Assembly: GCA_037144255.1 (NCBI GenBank) | Contig: JBAWXE010000023.1 | Span: 1-32,371 of the forward strand | Length of the DNA stretch: 32,371 bases | Direction: 5' to 3' | DNA from: JBAWXE01 sp037144255 | Lineage (GTDB): Bacteria > Bacteroidota > Bacteroidia > Chitinophagales > Chitinophagaceae | Shown here: in pieces, positions 26,097 through 32,371 of the stretch | Numbering within the stretch: position 1 is the first letter of the stretch | Layout: each line of letters opens with the position of its first letter | Made by a program: the position numbers and the translations under genes | The notes under the pieces: generated by a model | Told to the model about the DNA's origin: nothing | Database searches by the model: none | The model's input: the letters and a program-made list of their open reading frames with translations, nothing else

Positions 26097-27128
26097 GTGA
26101 TTCCGAGAAATGAACATCATTTTCCCAAAACTGTTTTCATATTAATTGGCTGTCTGTACTTTTTTAGTACTTCCTGCAGTTCAAAAAGTGATGCGGAAAA
26201 AGGCAATGCAAGTGGATTTTTCTCCGGTAAGCTTTTTGATGCGGATGATTTTACCCAAATGCTCAAAAGCTCATTGCATGCTGTAGATACTAGCGACAGT
26301 ACTTGGAAAAAACAGAAGATACATAGCGTTACCAATACATTGGCTTATGTATATGAAGCCAATCATTTTCAGCCTATATGGCTGGATAAAAGGAGTATAG
26401 GTGATGCTTCTACGCTTTTATTGCAAGAGATAGCAAGTATGGAGAAAGAAGGATTGAATCCGGAAAACTACCACTACTCGATATTAAGTGAGCAACTGAA
26501 AAAAATGAAAGGTGCTGAGAAGCTGGATCTGAAAAGTGTTATAACCTTCGATACACTATGTACCAGAAGCTATCTGCAAGCCTCACACGATCTGCTATTA
26601 GGGGCAGTTGCAGCACATAATGCAGATTCATTGTGGTATCATGTGAATGATACTATCTGGAATGCTTCTTATTTTCTTATCAACGAATTGACAAAGAATG
26701 ATAAATATGTTTCCTTAGATTCTTTTAGAAGTAAGTTACCGGCATACTCATTATTATGTACTGAGTATAAGCGCTATCTGGAACTTCAAAAGGATTCGAT
26801 TTTTGTGCTCGCAAAGAATAAAATCGCGAAAGGTAGTGCAGACGATAGTATTATGTCATCTGTTATTTATTCAGAGATCCCTTGGTCAAAAGAATATGTT
26901 GCTGATAGTAATAATAAAAGCTCGGTGTTATTACGTATATTTCAAAAGTACTATAGCTTGAGAGTTACCGGGAAAACAGATAGTGCTACTAATAGCTATT
27001 TATCTCGCGAGCCCGAAACCGTTGCGTGTATCATAAAGGCAAACCTGGAGAGACTACGCTGGTTGCCTCGTAGTTTAGAACAAGAATTTGTTATGGTGGA
27101 TATACCTATGATGGGAATTGTTCTTTAA
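26097..27128 (+). CDS. L,D-transpeptidase (YcbB/LdtD-like), N-terminal part of a frameshifted gene
   Basis: N-terminal 343 aa of a YcbB-like L,D-transpeptidase that forms 3-3 peptidoglycan cross-links. It starts at GTG 26097 (no early ATG), with a lipoprotein-like or signal segment ending FFSTSCSS. The scaffold domain is recognisable: YEANHFQPIWLDKRS, LLLQEIASMEKEGLNPENYHY and a later LERLRWLPRSLEQEFVMVDIP, the canonical entry into the YkuD catalytic domain. The frame then hits CTT TAA TAA at 27123-27131, just before the catalytic domain, which continues in the +1 frame. As annotated alone this product has no active site. It lies 68 bp after the ATL gene. Confidence 0.85.
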   Translation: MIPRNEHHFPKTVFILIGCLYFFSTSCSSKSDAEKGNASGFFSGKLFDADDFTQMLKSSLHAVDTSDSTWKKQKIHSVTNTLAYVYEANHFQPIWLDKRSIGDASTLLLQEIASMEKEGLNPENYHYSILSEQLKKMKGAEKLDLKSVITFDTLCTRSYLQASHDLLLGAVAAHNADSLWYHVNDTIWNASYFLINELTKNDKYVSLDSFRSKLPAYSLLCTEYKRYLELQKDSIFVLAKNKIAKGSADDSIMSSVIYSEIPWSKEYVADSNNKSSVLLRIFQKYYSLRVTGKTDSATNSYLSREPETVACIIKANLERLRWLPRSLEQEFVMVDIPMMGIVL

Positions 27129-27131
27129 TAA
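27111..27131 (+). other. +1 frameshift site in the L,D-transpeptidase gene
   Basis: The zero frame reads ATG GGA ATT GTT CTT TAA TAA. Skipping one base in or just before CTT gives the frame AAT AAG GAT GGT, restoring the family sequence (IP-x(6)-NKDGK-x(7)-VVVGK). A spare T in GTTCTTT is one explanation. The CTT-stop arrangement also resembles the prfB programmed +1 site (CTT TGA), but the stop here is TAA, is doubled, and lacks a close upstream Shine-Dalgarno-like run. Confidence 0.75.
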
Positions 27132-27777
27132 GGATGGTAAGGATACTATGCGAATGCGTGTTGTTGTTGGCAAACCCGAAAGACAAACACCTGCACTCAA
27201 TGCTACTATGTCTAATGTGGTTTTTAACCCATCATGGGGAGTGCCACCTACTATACTTAAACAGGATGTATTACCCGGCATTACAAAGAGCGGGGCGAAA
27301 TACTTGGCAAAGAAAGGGTTACGAGCTTATGATTCTAAAGGGAATAGTATCAGCTCTTACAGTATCACACCGCATAATTACAGACATTATACTTTTAAAC
27401 AACCACCTGGAGATGACAATTCTTTAGGTAATATCAAATTCAACCTGCCTAATCAATGGGATATTTACCTGCATGATACACCACATAAAGAGGATTTTCC
27501 AATGAGGTATCGTGCTAAAAGTTCTGGTTGTATACGAATAGAAAAACCAAGAGAGTTTGCTGAATTTATTTTAGCTGAATTGGAAAAGAAGCGATATACT
27601 GATGGTAGAATAGATTCGGTGATAAAAACCCATAAGACCAAATACGAGATACTGGCACATAAAATACCAGTACACATCGTTTATCTGACTGCCTATGCAG
27701 ATAGTACAGGTAATAGAATTCGTTTTATGAATGATATCTACAAACGCGATCCTAGGTTAGTAGCCTTACTTAAGTAA
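27118..27777 (+). CDS. L,D-transpeptidase, YkuD catalytic part in the +1 frame
   Basis: Catalytic portion of the same L,D-transpeptidase. It picks up with NKDGKDTMRMRVVVGKPERQTP and VVFNPSWGVPPTI, then the YkuD motif with YLHDTP (His119) and RAKSSGCIRIEKP (catalytic Cys138, with Ser136, Gly137 and Arg140). The domain is complete to the C-terminus, with no other damage, so either the shift is recent, recoded, or a sequence error. The formal TTG start at 27118 is an artefact of the open frame; I see no promoter or start site making this an independent gene. Its last 12 nt overlap the tail of the convergent gene. Confidence 0.8.
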   Translation: MFFNKDGKDTMRMRVVVGKPERQTPALNATMSNVVFNPSWGVPPTILKQDVLPGITKSGAKYLAKKGLRAYDSKGNSISSYSITPHNYRHYTFKQPPGDDNSLGNIKFNLPNQWDIYLHDTPHKEDFPMRYRAKSSGCIRIEKPREFAEFILAELEKKRYTDGRIDSVIKTHKTKYEILAHKIPVHIVYLTAYADSTGNRIRFMNDIYKRDPRLVALLK

Positions 27778-28587
27778 TGTAGTAGAACTTGCAGGATATG
27801 AAGCTGTACTATCAGCTTTGCTGTGAATAGGTAATGAAGCCATAATGTTTTCTGTAGGCATATTATCCCACTTTTTATTCAGCCAGTAGGCTGTTTGTAT
27901 ATATTCTTTTTGAGGAAAATACATGAACAAGCAAGTGCCATTCTCAATAGTAAAAATAATATCCATTAAAGACTCATAAGGCACAGCCGGACAACCGAAA
28001 CTGCGACCCGCCATTTTATTGCTTGCTATATACTTTCCATTCACATAGCGTGAACCATGTAATACTATACCTCTGTTGAAAGCTGCGTCATTAAAACCAT
28101 GATCCATGCCATGCAAACGAAGTGATACACCACACTCGCCTACATAAGTATCACCTGTAACATAGAAACCGATGCTGCTTTTGTGTGAGTTGTTTTTGTT
28201 GGAAAAAGCAGTGGCAAATTCAGCACCTGATGCCGAACCATGTGCTACATAAGTATTATGTAATACTCTTTTAGATCGTAGGTCTATTACCCACAACCTG
28301 TATTCGGTAGAAGAACGAGAATAGTCGCAGATAGTTAATACTTGTTTGGTACTGTTCAGTTTGCCTTCTGTACGCAAATTCATATAGCCATTGTATGCCA
28401 TTTTGAATACTTCATAATCAAGTGGGGTACTTTTCTTAAAGTTGATCTGTTTGTATATGTTTCTTATATAGCTATCTACCTCATTTTCTTTATTTGTATT
28501 GTTCCCATCCGATGGTTCGAATGCTGAAGCATGAAAAGAAAATGAACTGACAAGGCTGATCAAAAAACACAATATAATTTTCTTCAT
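27766..28587 (-). CDS. Murein L,D-transpeptidase catalytic domain protein (YkuD_2 family)
   Basis: Predicted periplasmic protein of 273 aa with a signal peptide (about 1-22, ending HASAF). The YkuD_2 catalytic domain occupies about 80-235: LTICDYSRSSTEYRLWVIDL, the His motifs SLRLHGMDHG and GIVLHGSRYV (His177), and the nucleophile segment GRSFGCPAVP with Cys199. It is a different subfamily from the split YcbB-like gene next door. Acts presumably on peptidoglycan stem peptides; the exact reaction (cross-linking, lipoprotein attachment or cleavage) is unknown. Its stop lies inside the end of the convergent gene, a 12-bp overlap. A weak -7-like TATCTTTAA (minus strand, 28627-28635) precedes the start by about 40 bp. 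Confidence 0.88.
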   Translation of the reverse strand: MKKIILCFLISLVSSFSFHASAFEPSDGNNTNKENEVDSYIRNIYKQINFKKSTPLDYEVFKMAYNGYMNLRTEGKLNSTKQVLTICDYSRSSTEYRLWVIDLRSKRVLHNTYVAHGSASGAEFATAFSNKNNSHKSSIGFYVTGDTYVGECGVSLRLHGMDHGFNDAAFNRGIVLHGSRYVNGKYIASNKMAGRSFGCPAVPYESLMDIIFTIENGTCLFMYFPQKEYIQTAYWLNKKWDNMPTENIMASLPIHSKADSTASYPASSTTLLK

Positions 28588-28890
28588 TTCACGTTTCCTT
28601 GTATGGTTCTCAGTGACTCTATAAGGTTAAAGATAGGCAGGATAAGGCTTGTGGCCATACATGAGGGGTTTCTTTAACTTGAACTTAACAGACTTTATAT
28701 ATCATAAATGTACTGAAATGCTTGCTCATCAATGCTTTGAACATACTCATATAACAATATATCATTTGAGCTATTTTCATTTATATGTGACTGATTTTTA
28801 GTTACATATGTGTCTTTAGTATGTAACGATGTAGAATAGCAGAAGCGCAAATTTGCTTACATTTGATGGTCTTAAAAATCTTTTTTGTTT
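28588..28890. other. 303-bp divergent intergenic region between the L,D-transpeptidase and thiolase genes
   Basis: No ORF or RNA gene is seen. It contains a near-consensus -7 box toward the thiolase (28858-28865), a weak one toward the transpeptidase (28627-28635), an 8-bp inverted repeat GTTACATA / TATGTAAC (28801-28808 and 28820-28827, 11-nt spacer), and an 11-mer TTTGAACATAC (28736-28746) that also occurs just before the acyl-CoA carboxylase gene (20878-20888). Confidence 0.6.
28858..28865 (+). promoter_or_regulatory. Promoter -7 element for the thiolase gene
   Basis: TACATTTG matches TAnnTTTG exactly, 25 nt before the ATG at 28891. The inverted repeat at 28801-28827 lies about 30 bp upstream of it, in a position suitable for a regulator. 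Confidence 0.5.
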
Positions 28891-30069
28891 ATGAAAGAAG
28901 TGTATATCATTTCCGCTGTGCGCACCCCAATGGGTAGCTGGGGCGGATCACTGAAGGATTTCTCTGCTCCTAAATTGGGTGCTATAGCTATCAAAGCTGC
29001 ATTGGAAAGAGCCGGAGTAAATGCAAGTGAAGTAAATGAAGTATTTATGGGTAGTGTTATGCAAGCCAATCTGGGACAAGCACCTGCACGTCAGGCTGCA
29101 CGTTTTGCAGGTGTGCCTGATAACGTACCATGTACTACCATCAACAAAGTATGTGCCAGTGGTATGAAATCCGTCATGCTAGGTGCACAAGCTATTATGC
29201 TGGGTGATGCCGATGTGGTAGTAGCCGGCGGTATGGAGAGTATGAGTAATGTACCTTTCTACAATGAGAATCTGCGTTGGGGAAACAAGTATGGTAATGT
29301 AACCATAATTGATGGTATAGTTAAGGATGGTCTTACTGATGTTTATCACAATTATCCAATGGGTAATGCTGCTGAACTTTGTGCTAAGGAATGTAATATC
29401 AGCCGCGAAGCACAAGATGCTTTTGCAATCGAAAGTTACAAACGCAGCCAAAAATCACAAACTGAAGGTCGTTTTGATAATGAGATAGTACCGGTAGAAA
29501 TACCACAGCGTAAGGGAGATCCTATCAAATTCAGCAAGGATGAAGAACCTTGGAATGTAAAATTCGATAAGATACCTGATCTGAAATCTGCATTTGTAAA
29601 GGATGGTTCCGTAACTGCTGCTAATGCAAGTACCATGAATGATGGTGCTGCTGCTTTAGTACTAATGAGTAAAGAAAAAGCTGAAGCTCTGGGTCTAAAG
29701 CCAATAGCAAAAATAAAAGGTTTTGCAGATGCAGAACAAGCTCCTGAATGGTTCACAACTACTCCTTCTATCGCTTTGCCTAAGGCTGTAGCCAAGGCTG
29801 GTTTGAAAATGGAAGATATTCAATACTATGAACTGAATGAAGCGTTTAGCGTAGTAGGGTTGGTGAATATGCAGAAAATGAATCTGAAGCCTGAACAAGT
29901 GAATGTGAACGGTGGTGCAGTATCATTAGGTCATCCATTAGGTTGTAGCGGTGCTCGTATCCTAGTTACTTTGATCAATGTATTGAATCAAAACAATGCT
30001 AAGTATGGTGCAGCAGCTATTTGTAATGGTGGCGGTGGTGCTAGCTCAGTAGTGATAGAAAGAATGTAG
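28891..30069 (+). CDS. Acetyl-CoA C-acetyltransferase (thiolase)
   Basis: Condenses two acetyl-CoA to acetoacetyl-CoA or runs in reverse in fatty-acid and ketone degradation. 392 aa from the ATG at 28891 (MKEVYIISAVRTP); a TTG two codons earlier is unnecessary. The catalytic triad is complete: nucleophile Cys88 in NKVCASGMKS, His348 in GGAVSLGHPLGCSGAR, and Cys378 in CNGGGGASS, at almost the same positions as in the Zoogloea biosynthetic thiolase. GGMESMSNVP and NEAFSVVG are also present. These features favour the short, tetrameric acetoacetyl-CoA thiolase type over the FadA type, but substrate range is not certain. It is a single gene, followed by a hairpin shared with the convergent PolX gene. 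Confidence 0.94.
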   Translation: MKEVYIISAVRTPMGSWGGSLKDFSAPKLGAIAIKAALERAGVNASEVNEVFMGSVMQANLGQAPARQAARFAGVPDNVPCTTINKVCASGMKSVMLGAQAIMLGDADVVVAGGMESMSNVPFYNENLRWGNKYGNVTIIDGIVKDGLTDVYHNYPMGNAAELCAKECNISREAQDAFAIESYKRSQKSQTEGRFDNEIVPVEIPQRKGDPIKFSKDEEPWNVKFDKIPDLKSAFVKDGSVTAANASTMNDGAAALVLMSKEKAEALGLKPIAKIKGFADAEQAPEWFTTTPSIALPKAVAKAGLKMEDIQYYELNEAFSVVGLVNMQKMNLKPEQVNVNGGAVSLGHPLGCSGARILVTLINVLNQNNAKYGAAAICNGGGGASSVVIERM

Positions 30070-30090
30070 AATTAATTCCGGTAAATAGTT

Positions 30091-30120
30091 TAAAGGCTGT
30101 TCAATAATGAACAGCCTTTA
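30091..30120. terminator. Bidirectional terminator between the thiolase and PolX genes
   Basis: A 13-bp perfect stem (TAAAGGCTGTTCA, 30091-30103, pairs with 30108-30120) with a 4-nt loop ATAA, between two convergent stop codons. Confidence 0.8.
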
Positions 30121-30125
30121 TTGAT

Positions 30126-31805
30126 TTATAATGCTTTTGATTTTTTCTGATTGTATTTTTTCAGAAAGGCCTCAAATTCTTCTAGGCTATAGCTACTTAG
30201 GTTATGACTGGCTACCAATCCCCCTTTTTGTGCGGCCATTACTCCATAGTACACATCATGAAACCCTGCTATAGCATGTGCATCAGGGTCTATAGATAGT
30301 AATACTCCTTTTTCTATTGCATACTCTATCCATTTCCAGTCTATATCTAGTCTGCGGGGGTGGGCATTTATTTCTATTACTACATCATATTCTGCACAAG
30401 TATCTACTACTTTTTTATGGTCTAAAGGGTATCCTTCTCTCGATAGTAACAATCTGCCTGTAGGATGCCCTAATATGGTAGTAAATGGGTTGCGTATTGC
30501 GGTAAGTACCCTGTCCATAGCTTTCTCTTCCGTCATTTTGAGATTACTATGTACAGATGCTATTATAAGATCGAAGGTGTTGAGTACATTATTGTTGTAA
30601 TCTAGATTACCATCGCCCAGTATATCGGCCTCAATACTCTTAAATATTTTGAATGGGGCTAGTTTAGTGTTGAGTGCATCTATCTCTATATGCTGTGCAG
30701 CTATTCTATCAGCACTAAGCCCATTTGCATAGAATGCAACTTGTGAGTGGTCGCTGATCACCAAATATTCATAGCCTTGATCTCTGGCTCCTTTGGCCAT
30801 GTCTTCCAGTGTATTAAGCCCATCACTCCAGGTAGAGTGGGAGTGAATAATACCTTTGATGTCACTCGCTTGTATGGTCTTAGCTATTTTATTATTAGCT
30901 GCTTTTTTAAGAATATTTCCTGTTTCTCTTTGTGCAGGCGTGATGTATTGTAATTTATTGGCTGCAAATATTGATTCTTCGTTTTCTAATGTAGCTGGTA
31001 TTATGTATTTATCATTGAATGCGTCTAAGAATTCTGAGCTACAACTTGTTGTAAAGAGATCTTTGTAAAATACATCTGTATTGGCAAAATGAAATTTTAA
31101 TGTTGGTTGATAAGGTAAACGCACTACTAGTAATTTATTTTCATTGTTTACAACAATATCAGGTATGTTTTGAAATTCACCTTGTATGCTACTCTGTGTT
31201 GCATCGGTAATAATATCTATGAACTCCAGCGTTACATTTTGTCTACGAAAATCACCGGTAAATGAGAATAATTGTTTTGGAAGGCTTTTGCGTAAGTGTT
31301 GTAGAATGTTATTGGCTATCTCTTCTACATCAGCCCATAAATGAAAGCCTTGATTTTGTCTGATAAAAGCTATGTTTTTTAGTACACTTTCCTGTGTTTT
31401 CTCACCAAAGCCTTTAACTGACATCAGTCTGTTCTCATGACAAGCATATTCCAGTTCTCCTACCGTTTCTATGCCCATCTCTTTCCATATTACAGCTAAT
31501 TTCTTTGGACCTAGTCCCTTAATATTCAGCATTTCTATGATGCCTGAAGGGGTAGAGGCTATTAGATCTTCTAATGCTGCCAATTTACCTGTCTTTTGTA
31601 TTTCTCTTATTTTATGTCCAATGGCATCGCCTATACCTCTTATACTGAAAAGCTCAGAATCATCCATAAGGGATATTTCCTTTGGTAGTTTTTCTATATT
31701 AAAGGCTGCACTGCCGTATGATTTGGATTTGAAACTATTCTCCCCATGTATGTCCATTAGTTTGGATAATAGAGAAAAATGGTCAGCGATCTCGTAATTG
31801 GTCAT
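30126..31805 (-). CDS. polX: PolX-like protein: HhH domains, degenerate polymerase palm, intact PHP domain
   Basis: 559 aa, the normal length of bacterial family X polymerase PolX (about 570), which combines a Pol-beta-like core with a C-terminal PHP nuclease for repair. Helix-hairpin-helix motifs are clear (SIRGIGDAIG at 54-63, MLNIKGLGPKKL at 92-103, SVKGFGEKT at 129-137). The palm, however, is degraded: the family GS-x-RR...GD-x-D reads GDFRRQNVTLEFID (184-197), so the first catalytic Asp is Phe195 and only Asp197 remains; the third-Asp strand reads LKFHF. The PHP site is complete: HSHSTWSDG (321-329), SDHS (351-354), Glu392, His419, His447, His482 and DPDAH (506-510). A nuclease without polymerase activity is the likely function. 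It lies downstream of cmk in the same direction. Confidence 0.85.
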   Translation of the reverse strand: MTNYEIADHFSLLSKLMDIHGENSFKSKSYGSAAFNIEKLPKEISLMDDSELFSIRGIGDAIGHKIREIQKTGKLAALEDLIASTPSGIIEMLNIKGLGPKKLAVIWKEMGIETVGELEYACHENRLMSVKGFGEKTQESVLKNIAFIRQNQGFHLWADVEEIANNILQHLRKSLPKQLFSFTGDFRRQNVTLEFIDIITDATQSSIQGEFQNIPDIVVNNENKLLVVRLPYQPTLKFHFANTDVFYKDLFTTSCSSEFLDAFNDKYIIPATLENEESIFAANKLQYITPAQRETGNILKKAANNKIAKTIQASDIKGIIHSHSTWSDGLNTLEDMAKGARDQGYEYLVISDHSQVAFYANGLSADRIAAQHIEIDALNTKLAPFKIFKSIEADILGDGNLDYNNNVLNTFDLIIASVHSNLKMTEEKAMDRVLTAIRNPFTTILGHPTGRLLLSREGYPLDHKKVVDTCAEYDVVIEINAHPRRLDIDWKWIEYAIEKGVLLSIDPDAHAIAGFHDVYYGVMAAQKGGLVASHNLSSYSLEEFEAFLKKYNQKKSKAL

Positions 31806-31886
31806 AGCTTATTTGATTGACTATACTCAAAAGTCAACAATCAAATTCAAAAAGAAAAATAGATTTTTATTTTGTTAGGATAGGCC

Positions 31887-32371
31887 CTAAGCTACACTAT
31901 GTTGGCAGCGTTCCCTTACCCACGATTTTACTAATATTAATTGTTCTTCGCGTGTCATGTTGCTGTTATCCAGCATCAGGGCATCCTCTGCTCTGTGTAA
32001 GGGGCTTTCTTCTCTGTTACTATCTACATAGTCCCTAAGCTCCAGATTGTGTTTTACTTCATCTATAGTAATGTGTGGATTACTAACATATAGTTCTTCA
32101 AAGCGACGCATGACACGTACTTCCGGTTCAGCTGTCATGAATATTTTTAGTTCAGCATCTGGGAACACTACAGTGCCTATATCACGTCCATCCATTACTA
32201 CGCCTTTTTTCTTGCCCATTTTCTTTTGCTGAGCCACTGCAAATGAACGAACTTCTTTTACAGCAGCTACTTCACTTACTTTTTCAGCTACTAACATTTC
32301 ACGTATTAGGGTAGCTACATTTTCATCGTTTAATTGTATCTCTGATTGTTCAGAGGCTTCATTGAATACAA
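31887..32371 (-). CDS. cmk: Cytidylate kinase, 3' part (gene runs off the window)
   Basis: The last 161 codons of (d)CMP kinase, which phosphorylates CMP and dCMP with ATP. The frame stays open to the window edge at 32371, so the N-terminal P-loop is outside; the internal Met near 32297 is not the start. Diagnostic segments are VVMDGRDIGTVVFPDAELKIFMTAEPEVRVMRR (key residues D, R, D in DGRDIG) and HNLELRDYVDSNREESPLHRAEDALMLDNS, with the conserved D-x-R-E-x-SPL-x-A pattern of the CMP-binding and lid regions. It reads toward polX, with 81 bp between them and no strong terminator. Confidence 0.93.
   Translation of the reverse strand, partial: VFNEASEQSEIQLNDENVATLIREMLVAEKVSEVAAVKEVRSFAVAQQKKMGKKKGVVMDGRDIGTVVFPDAELKIFMTAEPEVRVMRRFEELYVSNPHITIDEVKHNLELRDYVDSNREESPLHRAEDALMLDNSNMTREEQLILVKSWVRERCQHSVA

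Noticed and set aside
31812..31845. Inverted repeat TTTGATTG / CAATCAAA between cmk and polX as a terminator
   Set aside because: The stem is only 8 bp and A/T-rich, with an 18-nt spacer and no U tract beyond it; it could be an operator but there is not enough to call it.

Overview
The window looks like chromosomal DNA of an AT-rich Bacteroidota, most likely a Chitinophagales/Sphingobacteriales-type organism. Evidence: two secreted proteins with C-terminal type IX secretion (Por) sorting domains, several promoters matching the Bacteroidota -7 consensus TAnnTTTG, an archaeal/eukaryal-type prolyl-tRNA synthetase, a Bacteroidota-style ParE, and almost no Shine-Dalgarno sequences. I found no phage, IS element, CRISPR array, tRNA or rRNA; the content is mostly housekeeping and cell-envelope genes.

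Layout. 98-4126: a giant NHL-repeat/Ig-like T9SS protein, convergent with parE (4199-6103, minus). 6250-9082 (minus): a FadL/OmpP1-like outer-membrane protein and a secreted Asn/Gly/aromatic-rich low-complexity protein. 9180-10655: proS, convergent with a long-chain acyl-CoA ligase (10712-12490, minus). 12607-14450: a two-gene MacB/LolD-like ABC transporter whose ATPase lacks the H-loop histidine. 14603-16072: guaB, whose promoter lies so close to the ATG that a leaderless mRNA is predicted. 16151-20714 (minus): a probable four-gene run of TlpA-like thioredoxin, FUSC membrane protein, ACP phosphodiesterase and beta-lactamase-fold lipoprotein. 20893-23358: acyl-CoA carboxylase beta subunit, then a degenerate UbiA-like membrane protein whose promoter appears to sit in the arm of the preceding terminator. 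23404-24597 (minus): a choice-of-anchor-V-like T9SS protein. 24824-26028: an overlapping trio of trmB, DUF5522 and an alkyltransferase-like protein. 26097-27777: an L,D-transpeptidase split by a +1 frameshift at CTT-TAA. 27766-28587 (minus): a second, different L,D-transpeptidase that ends inside the first gene. 28891-30069: thiolase. 30126-31805 (minus): a PolX homologue with a degraded polymerase site and an intact PHP site. 31887-32371 (minus): the 3' part of cmk, running off the window.

Functionally the genes fall into envelope and peptidoglycan (two L,D-transpeptidases, the FadL-like protein, T9SS proteins, FUSC, TlpA, ABC pair), acyl-CoA metabolism (ligase, thiolase, carboxylase, ACP phosphodiesterase), and information or nucleotide metabolism (parE, proS, trmB, guaB, cmk, PolX, ATL). 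Convergent gene pairs are mostly separated by compact, near-perfect bidirectional terminator hairpins. The clearest items for follow-up are the split L,D-transpeptidase, the probably polymerase-dead PolX, and the terminator/promoter overlap at 22456-22510.
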